From contig JAJYSQ010000012.1 of NCBI GenBank assembly GCA_021793495.1, positions 1-11,061 on the forward strand: DNA of 11,061 nucleotides, given 5' to 3'. The notes beneath the pieces are model-generated. The model was not told the origin of the DNA, ran no database searches, and saw nothing but the letters and a program-made list of their open reading frames with translations. Shown in pieces: positions 1 through 5,250 of this stretch (positions are counted from its first letter, which is position 1; each line of letters opens with the position of its first letter). The position numbers and the translations under genes are program-made. This DNA comes from Actinomycetes bacterium (GTDB lineage Bacteria; Actinomycetota; Actinomycetes; JAJYSQ01).

Positions 1-45
1 GCAGAACGTGGTCAGGTCAGGGCCAGCGAAGGTAGCGTCACGCAC
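1..45 (-). CDS. ISL3-family transposase, N-terminal 15 codons only (runs off left edge)
   Basis: The reverse strand from 45 down to 1 reads GTG then codons for MRDATFAGPDLTTFC. This lines up without gaps with the first 15 residues of the transposase at 690 (MRHATFASPDRTTFC). Only this N-terminus is in the window, so I cannot say whether the copy is intact. The start was chosen by alignment to the second copy, where the GTG directly follows a long palindrome. The gene points left, away from the tRNA fragment. Confidence 0.72.
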   Translation of the reverse strand, partial: MRDATFAGPDLTTFC

Positions 46-100
46 GTCGAGGTCTTTCGGATGGGCTGTGTGAGAACTCCCATCTTCGGAAGACCTCGAC
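46..100. repeat. Palindrome inside the end of IS copy 1
   Basis: Arm 46-65 (GTCGAGGTCTTTCGGATGGG) is nearly the reverse complement of arm 81-100 (CATCTTCGGAAGACCTCGAC), with about 15 bases between. It is the same structure as at 635-689 in the other copy and abuts the transposase GTG start at 45. It could form a hairpin in a transcript reading in from outside, or act as a transposase or repressor site. Confidence 0.7.
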
Positions 101-316
101 GCCTACCCGGACCCCGACACGCCCACCGCCGTCAAGCCGCGGCAAGCCGCGACTACACCGTCAACTGGGAAGTGTCCGCTCTAGGGATCAGCGAGTCGCG
201 CTTGTGCCGGTCGATGGCCGTCGACGACGTCGATGCCGACCGCAGGGAGGGCCGACGTCCGAGGAGCGCAAGGCGCCGGTCGAGCTGCGACGAGCGGGCC
301 GCCCCCCGGCCCGACT

Positions 317-363
317 CTGGGCTCATAACCCAGAGGTCGGAGGTTCAAATCCTCCCCCCGCTA
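317..363 (+). other. 3' half of initiator tRNA-fMet (CAU), probable integration attachment site
   Basis: The order is anticodon stem CTGGG (317-321), loop CTCATAA with CAU anticodon (322-328), stem CCCAG (329-333), variable AGGTC, T-arm GGAGG-TTCAAAT-CCTCC (339-355), acceptor strand CCCCGCT (356-362) and discriminator A (363). CCA is not encoded. The three G:C pairs beside the anticodon loop are the initiator-tRNA hallmark. Upstream there is no D-arm. AGCGGGC at 293-299 could pair with six of the seven acceptor bases, but only 17 GC-rich bases lie between it and the anticodon stem, so it is not a complete tRNA. Tyrosine integrases commonly use tRNA 3' halves, and an integrated element leaves one such copy at one end. 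Confidence 0.82.
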
Positions 364-381
364 CAAGTGAAGTACCAGGTC

Positions 382-417
382 AGAGGCCCTTTCGCTCGAT
401 GGAGCGGGAGGGTCTCT
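382..417 (+). terminator. Strong hairpin just after the tRNA 3' half
   Basis: AGAGGCCCT (382-390) pairs with AGGGTCTCT (409-417) and CGCTC (393-397) with GAGCG (402-406), joined by two T-G wobbles, with tetraloop GATG (398-401). This gives a continuous 16-bp stem with one further wobble. No T-run follows, which is usual for actinobacterial terminators. It may be the former tRNA terminator carried along with the 3' half, or a structure of the attachment region. Confidence 0.55.
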
Positions 418-423
418 CCCGTT

Positions 424-444
424 CATGTACGCACCATGTACGCA
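424..444. repeat. Tandem direct repeat CATGTACGCA, 11-bp period
   Basis: CATGTACGCA occurs at 424-433 and again at 435-444, separated by one base, so both copies lie on nearly the same helix face. The repeat sits 60 bp from the tRNA 3' end. Integrase arm sites and excisionase sites are often short direct repeats at such a distance, but this pair could also be chance. Confidence 0.35.
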
Positions 445-626
445 GAGATCACCCGCGGACGGTGCAGAACACGCTGGGACAGCTGCGGCCAACACCACCC
501 TGCAGTTGGGTCCCGGGCACACGTACTGGTCCGGAGGCGTGCGCAGCTGCCGCTGGCTGGGACCCGCGGAGGGTCAACCGGCTCTTCGCGATCCAGAGTG
601 TGGGTGGGTGGGGCGCGTCGGTGGCT

Positions 627-1376
627 GGGTAGGGGTCGAGGTCTTCCGATGATGGAGGTTCTCACGCCGCCCATCCGAAAGACCTCGACGTGCGCCACGC
701 TACCTTCGCGAGTCCTGACCGGACCACGTTCTGCCGGCTGGACGAGCTCGGTCTGCAGGTCACCGGGCAGCGCGTGAGCGCGCAGGGGGCCGTGCTGGAG
801 TGCCGGATCGTGGAGCCGGACGAGTTCTGTGAGAGCTGCGGGGCGGCCGGGCTGGTTCGCGACACGGTGACCCGGCAGCTGGCGCACGCGCCGTTCGGGC
901 AGCGGCCCACGACGCTGCTGGTGCGGGTGCGTCGCTACCGGTGCGGGCCGTGCCAGCGGGTGTGGCGTCAGGACATGACCAGGGCGGCCGAGCCGCGCTC
1001 GAAGCTGTCCCGCGGCGGGTTGGCGTGGGCACTGGTCGGCCTGGTCGTCCAGCACCTGACGGTGGCCAGGATCGCTGAGGGCCTCGGGGTGGGCCGGCAC
1101 ACGGCGAACAGCGCGGTCCTGGCCGAGGGCCGGCGGCTGCTGATCAGTGATCCGGCCCGGTTCGACGCCGTGGCGGTGATCGGGGTCGACGAGCACGGCT
1201 GGCGCCACACCCGGTTCGGCGAGAAGTACGTGACCGTCGTCATCGACCTGACCCCGGTGCGCGACGGGATCGGCCCGGCACGCCTGCTGGACATGGTCCC
1301 CGGCCGCTCGAAACAGGTGTTCAAGACCTGGCTCGAGGCACAGACGCCCGTCTTCCGGGACGGCATCCAGGTCGTG
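627..1376 (+). mobile_element. ISL3-family insertion sequence, copy 2, truncated at its right end
   Basis: The left end GGGTAGG at 627 matches the end of copy 1. Protein-level similarity to ISL3 transposases can be followed to about 1376 and then stops. No reverse complement of the left terminal repeat was found in the sequence after that, so the right part of the element, including its inverted repeat, is missing. ISL3 elements are usually near 1.3-1.5 kb, so roughly half is left. The deletion point lies about 265 bp upstream of the defence-like operon. Confidence 0.72.
635..689. repeat. Palindrome covering the transposase start region
   Basis: Arm 635-654 begins GTCGAGGTCTTCCGAT and is mirrored by ATCCGAAAGACCTCGAC at 673-689, which ends one base before the GTG start at 690. 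In an incoming read-through transcript the right arm, which would hold any ribosome binding site, would be paired. Some transposons limit transposase translation from external transcripts this way. That role is inferred here from position alone. The palindrome is kept in both IS copies. Confidence 0.65.
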
Positions 1377-1433
1377 GGCCGGCGAGTTCGTGGCGGGCGG
1401 GAAGCCTCCGTTCGACGGCAACGAGACCTGTGA
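690..1433 (+). pseudogene. ISL3-family transposase, C-terminally truncated
   Basis: The reading frame gives 247 aa against roughly 400-450 aa for a full ISL3 transposase. Visible in order are a four-Cys zinc finger (C47/C50 and C85/C88, in CESCG and CGPCQ), a helix-turn-helix around 117-145 (LTVARIAEGLGVGRHTAN), and the start of the DDE RNase H-like domain with first catalytic Asp D167 in VIGVDEHG. After GIQVV (residue 229, base about 1376) the expected AMD motif with the second Asp is absent and the frame runs into an unrelated Arg-rich tail. Two of the three catalytic acids are lost, so it cannot transpose by itself. The start is GTG at 690, supported by alignment to copy 1. The truncated protein keeps its DNA-binding part and might still bind the IS ends. 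Confidence 0.82.
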
Positions 1434-1568
1434 GACTCATGGCACCACCCGGGGCACCCCGGCCAGAGCTGCAGCCGATCGCCGAGTCGAGGAGCGGGCG
1501 TCCGAGGCGGCGCTGCGTCGGGGACAGAGGGCTGAACGGGGACTCCGGGACGGGCGCGGCTCTGAATC

Positions 1569-1590
1569 AGCGCAATGCGCTCCATGGAGC
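1569..1590. promoter_or_regulatory. Two overlapping palindromes upstream of the defence-like operon
   Basis: AGCGCA-A-TGCGCT (1569-1581) has perfect 6-bp arms around one base. It overlaps by three bases the perfect 12-bp palindrome GCTCCATGGAGC (1579-1590). Both lie 53-74 bp before the ATG at 1643, a normal place for an operator. A TACCCT at about 1608 could be a -10 element, but no clear -35 is visible. No regulator gene adjoins, so the binding partner is unknown. Confidence 0.35.
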
Positions 1591-1642
1591 CGTCACTGGT
1601 CCCGCCTACCCTGCTGAGCAAGACAATCGGGAGGGGCGAGAC

Positions 1643-2410
1643 ATGTCGGATCAACTCGAGGAGGTGCTCAGGCACCGCTACGTCTACGTGCCGCAAGACA
1701 CTGAGAAGGACACCATCCAGGCGGGCAAGTGGCTCGGCCTCGCGGTGGCTCACGCGCTGAACCGCAACCTCACAGTGCTCGCGCCCCAGAAGGGTTCAGC
1801 TACCCACCATCCTGAGCTCGCCAAGCTCGCCAAGCTCGACATCGTGACCGAGCGGAGCGGCTATCCGCAGGACGGTGGCGTCGTTTTCGTATGGCGCCCG
1901 ACGTACAAGGTCATGGAGAAGATCCAGCACCTGGAAGAGAGCGTGGTGGTGCTGGTCGAGTGGATCCCCGGCGAGTTCGATGCCTGGGCGAAGCTGATCG
2001 GCGCCTACAACGTGGTGACCGGTGAGGTCATGGACGCGGGGCTCAGTGCCGAGGCGCTCAGGGCGCTCGAAGGCATCCAGTACGAGGGCTACAACGGCTG
2101 GACCAAGGACACCGACGAGCTGATGACGCGGAACTTCCTCGGAGACCTGTCCAAGGCCGGCGCCTACGATCGCGAGTTGGTGCTCGCGTGCGCCCGACAG
2201 ACCAGGTCGGAAGACAGTATCGAGCGGCTCAAGAAGATCCTAGACAAGTTCGAGGCATCCCAGTTCAAGCTGGTCCAGACCTTCATCCGCTGGCTCGGCA
2301 CCCACTGCGCCGGCGATCTCACTCCCGACGAGCAGACGGGCGCCGTGAACCTCGCAGCGGGCATCAACAGAGCCCTCACCCGACGCCAACCGCACGGGAT
2401 GCTTCGATGA
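1643..2410 (+). CDS. Unrecognised 255-aa protein, first gene of the ApeA-like operon
   Basis: I do not recognise this family. ATG at 1643 was chosen because GGGAGGGG (1629-1636) lies 6 bases upstream. The frame is open earlier, but that part reads as non-coding sequence. Hydrophobic strands alternate with helices: YVYVP (13-17), LTVLAPQ (43-49), GVVFVWRP (79-86) and VVVLVEWIP (101-109), suggesting a Rossmann-like N-terminal domain of about 115 residues. A mostly helical C-terminal half follows with an acidic/lysine-rich segment (ERLKKILDKFEASQF). There is no signal peptide or membrane segment, so it is probably cytoplasmic. Its stop overlaps the next gene's start by ATGA, so the two are probably made together. 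A sensor, regulator or antitoxin-like partner of the HEPN protein is a guess from position only. Confidence 0.82.
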   Translation: MSDQLEEVLRHRYVYVPQDTEKDTIQAGKWLGLAVAHALNRNLTVLAPQKGSATHHPELAKLAKLDIVTERSGYPQDGGVVFVWRPTYKVMEKIQHLEESVVVLVEWIPGEFDAWAKLIGAYNVVTGEVMDAGLSAEALRALEGIQYEGYNGWTKDTDELMTRNFLGDLSKAGAYDRELVLACARQTRSEDSIERLKKILDKFEASQFKLVQTFIRWLGTHCAGDLTPDEQTGAVNLAAGINRALTRRQPHGMLR

Positions 2411-3858
2411 CCGACCCTCTCCAGTTTGGTGAACCGCACCGGTGGCGCGGTGAGTGGTGGCTGCCCTCGGCCCCGGAGTCCCGTGTTGCGGGATCGTTGA
2501 TCTACGAACCGTCCGATGGGGCGCATGTTGAACTCATCGGCGCCCTATACATGGGAGACCGACGACAAACAGGCCCTGGGACATTCACGATTGGCGCCGG
2601 ATCTGGCCTACTGCCCGTCATACACGGTTACGTCGACGGGCGCCCGGTGACGTTGATCCAGTGCGTCGTCACAGCGAGCAACGTCAAGTGGACATCCACG
2701 GGCGAATCCGTCGTACAAGACATCCGAGCGACGATCGTCATGATCGGCGCGCATCTGGACGACGAGATGCGGCCAGACTTCGAAAGGGTCAGGGCATCGA
2801 TCGAAGGTCTGACCGCTTGGAGCGGCAAGCAAGCCGTGACAATGGAGTGGGACACCCAGGACCGGCGGTCCACCATCACCACAACCATGCCGGCCGACGA
2901 GTCCGTCACGATCGGCGACTTGACCTACACCCTGACCAACACAACGTTTGGCCCCAACCACCGGATCGGCCTCGGACCCCTCGAAGCACACGTCCGCCAT
3001 CTCGTCGAACTTGAAGTCACCTCGAGCCGGCCGGTCAGCTTCAACGACGTTAGGGAGCACGTTGCGATCGTGGCGGAACTCGTCGCACTAGCCAGACATC
3101 GCAGGTCCCGTCTGCTGACCCTGCGCGCTCAGTCCGTCGGCGAGTCCTCCAGGGAGCTCCACGCCCAGGCATGGATCGACATCCTTTATCAGCAGACCAC
3201 GAGAGATACCCCTGACAGCGAATCCCCGAACCGATACCTCGCTTTCAGCGCCAGCGACACCGGCTTCGCGCAGATCCTGACCACGTGGATCGCTCAACGC
3301 GCGAGGCTTCAGAACGCCATCAACATGCTCATGGCCTCCTGGACCGCCGGCTGGTACCTGGAGGCCAAGACCTTGAACCTCATCACCTCTCTGGAGGCGC
3401 TGGACGCCGGCCTGGGAACCGTCCGCAGACTCCCGCCAGCGCAGTTCCGAAAACTTCGCGACGGAATCCTTACTGCCACCCCCGACGAGCACCGCGCCTG
3501 GATCCGCGCCGTCGTGCAGAACAACCTCTCGCTACAAGACCGGCTCAAACGCCTGGCCGGGAAGCTGCCGGCCGTCGCGTCGGCCAAGCTGCTGCCGTCC
3601 GTCGAAGTGTGGGCTCGGGCAGCCACCAGGGTCCGCAACGACCTAAGCCACTCTGGGGCCACGTCCATCGACTTCAAAGACCTTGCCGCGCTGGGACAGA
3701 TCACGGAGGCAGTCGCCTACGTCTTGCTGCTCGGGTGCATCGGAGTGCCGGACACCCGGATTGAACAGCTGCTCCTCCGTGACGGAGAACTCGCGTACGC
3801 ATGTCAGCTCGCTGCCGAGCACTTCACCGGTCGGAACCTACCGCCTGACGCGCCCTGA
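2407..3858 (+). CDS. apeA: ApeA-like HEPN-domain protein (candidate abortive-infection RNase)
   Basis: The 483-aa product has the two-part layout of ApeA, a reported anti-phage protein. A beta-rich N-terminal domain (about 1-215, with GEWWLP at 15-20 and VAGSLIY at 27-33) resembles the ApeA N-terminal domain. A helical C-terminal HEPN domain (about 295-470) includes RARLQNAINML and YLEAKTLNLITSLEAL. RNDLSH at 410-415 is the HEPN Rx4H motif, with R410 and H415 as the expected RNA-cleaving residues. Known HEPN toxins cut RNA on infection. That activity is inferred here. ATG at 2407 overlaps the upstream stop by four bases, indicating translational coupling, and no other start is as well placed. 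Sampled GC is about 60% against about 72% in the relaxase gene, suggesting separate acquisition. The family call is from memory of domain layout and motif. Confidence 0.75.
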   Translation: MTDPLQFGEPHRWRGEWWLPSAPESRVAGSLIYEPSDGAHVELIGALYMGDRRQTGPGTFTIGAGSGLLPVIHGYVDGRPVTLIQCVVTASNVKWTSTGESVVQDIRATIVMIGAHLDDEMRPDFERVRASIEGLTAWSGKQAVTMEWDTQDRRSTITTTMPADESVTIGDLTYTLTNTTFGPNHRIGLGPLEAHVRHLVELEVTSSRPVSFNDVREHVAIVAELVALARHRRSRLLTLRAQSVGESSRELHAQAWIDILYQQTTRDTPDSESPNRYLAFSASDTGFAQILTTWIAQRARLQNAINMLMASWTAGWYLEAKTLNLITSLEALDAGLGTVRRLPPAQFRKLRDGILTATPDEHRAWIRAVVQNNLSLQDRLKRLAGKLPAVASAKLLPSVEVWARAATRVRNDLSHSGATSIDFKDLAALGQITEAVAYVLLLGCIGVPDTRIEQLLLRDGELAYACQLAAEHFTGRNLPPDAP

Positions 3859-3865
3859 CAGATCA

Positions 3866-3892
3866 GCCGGAAGCCGCAACACCACTTCCGGC
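3866..3892 (+). terminator. Hairpin after the ApeA-like gene
   Basis: GCCGGAAG (3866-3873) pairs perfectly with CTTCCGGC (3885-3892) around an 11-base loop, beginning 7 bases after the TGA. There is no T-run. It is a probable transcription end for the two-gene operon. The next 200 bases to 4090 carry no gene I can support. Confidence 0.6.
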
Positions 3893-4090
3893 TTCGGCGC
3901 CAGCTCGCCGCCAATCAGGCCACGTGACCGACTGCTGTCGGTTCACATTCACTCTCACTCGCCTTGGTCGGGAGGTTCTGGCCGAGGTTGCCTCGTCGGT
4001 TCCCGAAGACATCGATGTCACCAAGTAGCCGGCGTTCCGTTACAAGTGGGACCGATAGTCTGGGCGATATCCCGCAACGAGTCGGTGTGG

Positions 4091-5056
4091 TCAGTCCTCG
4101 GCGTAGTCCGAGTCATCGAAGCGATCCTGATACTGCACCTCTTCGATCCACTCCTCCTGTGACCGGAGGATCGAGCAGACGAGCATGATCGACAACAGCG
4201 CGTTGGTTTCGTTGAAGTGGGCAAGCGTTGGCTGGTGTACGACCGCGTGACGAGAAAGCATGGTAGGCAGTGGATCACCCTGCTCCGGATAGAAACTCGT
4301 GAAGAACCGAGGCACAGGTGCCATCAGCACGTGGTCGTTAAAGTCCCAAAACTGGACGTCGCCGGGCGGCAGCCGGTTGATCTCGATCCGTGCGTAGTTG
4401 TACCTGCCGCCGCCCTTCCGAGGCGATGTGTCTCGCTTCTTCTCCCAATCCTCGCGGTCTTGCTGTGAGTCGAGGGCCCTGACTCGTGGAGTCGATGCCC
4501 AGACGGCGAGAGGCTCGCCAAGTGCTACCGCAAGCGCCATAGCCGCCTCGTGGTAGCCACCTGTGAAAGCTGCGATGGCCCGACGCGCCAGGCCAACTCG
4601 GTCGGCGACTTCAGGATCGGTGCAAACGTCAAGAAGATCCTCGCAGTCGCTAATGATCTCGTCGCGGCGTGCATTGAGAATCGCGAGACGGGCTTCGGTG
4701 TCCGAGGCAACGTCTAGGAGCTTGATCGTCTCCGCACGAGGCACCCAGGCAAGCGGCAGCCCCTCGTCGCGAGCAGCCCGCAGAAGGTTCTGAGACGCGC
4801 CGGTTCCCCACCAGTTCCCGGGCCGGCTTAGCGTGAGGGCAGACCGCATCGAGTCGTCAGTCTTCGCCCGCTCCGCAGCGTCGAGATCGTCGACGTGAGG
4901 AATCATCGCCAGCGTGTCACCCATCGTCCGGAACTTGACCTTCGGCCGATCTAGCGGCTCAGATCGCGCGGCGGCAAGCTGAGGCATGAACGGAAGCGTG
5001 GCTGCCGCGTGCTTCAACCAGTCGACCAGGCGCGCCAAACTGTGCATGCTTGTCAT
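4091..5056 (-). CDS. HEPN-like protein with C-terminal Rx4H motif, last gene of leftward operon
   Basis: The product is 321 aa and mostly helical. Near the end it has LSRHAVVHQPTLAHF followed by an amphipathic helix (NALLSIMLVCSILR). The pattern of R-H-x-x-x-H, then a spacer with Asn, then a hydrophobic helix, is common in HEPN-like or abortive-infection proteins. R269 and H274 would be the active pair. The middle (about 125-215) is a helical repeat-like region, and 235-260 is charged and glycine-rich. ATG at 5056 overlaps the preceding stop by ATGA, with GGGGAGG 6 bases upstream. ATG at 5047 (318 aa) has the nearer GGGGAGG 9 bases upstream and is a real alternative. Sampled GC is near 52%, far below its operon neighbours, so it was probably added recently. 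A defence role is inferred, and I cannot name the family. Confidence 0.75.
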   Translation of the reverse strand: MTSMHSLARLVDWLKHAAATLPFMPQLAAARSEPLDRPKVKFRTMGDTLAMIPHVDDLDAAERAKTDDSMRSALTLSRPGNWWGTGASQNLLRAARDEGLPLAWVPRAETIKLLDVASDTEARLAILNARRDEIISDCEDLLDVCTDPEVADRVGLARRAIAAFTGGYHEAAMALAVALGEPLAVWASTPRVRALDSQQDREDWEKKRDTSPRKGGGRYNYARIEINRLPPGDVQFWDFNDHVLMAPVPRFFTSFYPEQGDPLPTMLSRHAVVHQPTLAHFNETNALLSIMLVCSILRSQEEWIEEVQYQDRFDDSDYAED

Positions 5057-5250
5057 CCTCCCCCTCCCCTGGCAGATGTTGCCGATCTGCTCGACCCGTT
5101 GGGTTCGACGCGGATCCACGGCTCGTCTGTGCGGGCGAAACGTCCATCGAAGGCGCGGACGAGCAGCTCGATGGCCGCCGACAGGGGCAGGGAGCCGTTG
5201 GCCCAGGCGCGCAGCCGTTCGACGGTTCCAGGTCCGGCGGTGCCGGTCAT
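5053..5250 (-). CDS. Small unrecognised 65-aa protein of the leftward operon
   Basis: ATG at 5250 overlaps the stop of the 464-aa gene by ATGA, and the TGA at 5055-5053 overlaps the next ATG. Residues 10-48 (TVERLRAWANGSLPLSAAIE, then LLVRAFDGRFARTDEPWIR) look like a small folded alpha-helical unit. The last residues, RGGGG, are coded by the purine-rich ribosome binding site of the following gene, so the C-terminal tail is probably shaped by that signal rather than by function. I do not recognise the family. The coupling on both sides is the main evidence that it is a gene. Without it, 65 codons in such GC-rich DNA would be weak. Confidence 0.68.
   Translation of the reverse strand: MTGTAGPGTVERLRAWANGSLPLSAAIELLVRAFDGRFARTDEPWIRVEPNGSSRSATSARGGGG
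5057..5070 (-). promoter_or_regulatory. Double ribosome binding site deciding between two starts
   Basis: On the reverse strand AGGGGAGGGGGAGG directly precedes ATG at 5056. Its first GGAGG ends 6 bases before that ATG, and its second ends 9 bases before the ATG at 5047. Both starts are therefore served. I favour 5056 because of the ATGA overlap with the preceding gene. Confidence 0.6.

Larger units (their letters stand above)
1..108 (-). mobile_element. End of an ISL3-family insertion sequence, copy 1, partial
   Basis: The reverse complement of this segment matches 627-734 base for base in length, with 12 mismatches in 108 by hand count, about 89% identity. The match begins abruptly at GGGTAGG in both copies (outer tip about 108 here, about 627 there), which marks the transposon end. 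The two copies face each other with their upstream ends. They are related but not identical, so they are probably separate insertions or an old duplication. The other end and any target duplication are outside the window. Confidence 0.72.
109..626. other. Non-coding segment between two facing IS ends, holding a tRNA 3' half
   Basis: Open frames exist here on both strands, but none has a recognisable product, a convincing ribosome binding site or a plausible composition. The one ending in NPEVGGSNPPPAT is the familiar false translation of a tRNA 3' half. Supportable contents are a GC-rich hairpin (arms 295-301 and 307-313), the tRNA fragment at 317-363, a long hairpin at 382-417 and a short direct repeat at 424-444. 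I see nothing I can name in 109-290 or 445-626. An attachment region with integrase and excisionase sites would look like this, but no integrase gene is visible in the window. Confidence 0.6.

Noticed and set aside
204..632. Open frame including NPEVGGSNPPPAT
   Set aside because: This peptide is the usual false translation of a tRNA 3' half.
423..1421. Long open frame of 332 codons on the reverse strand across the transposase fragment
   Set aside because: It is the complement of the ISL3 transposase, rich in Pro/Arg/His, with no ribosome binding site or recognisable motif. The forward frame has clear zinc-finger and DDE features.
1377..1617. Alternative frame reading GEFVAGGKPPFDGNETCETHG after the IS break
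   Set aside because: It could be the tail of a lost gene, but I recognise no family, it has no start, and it becomes Arg/Glu low-complexity. It is too weak to list.
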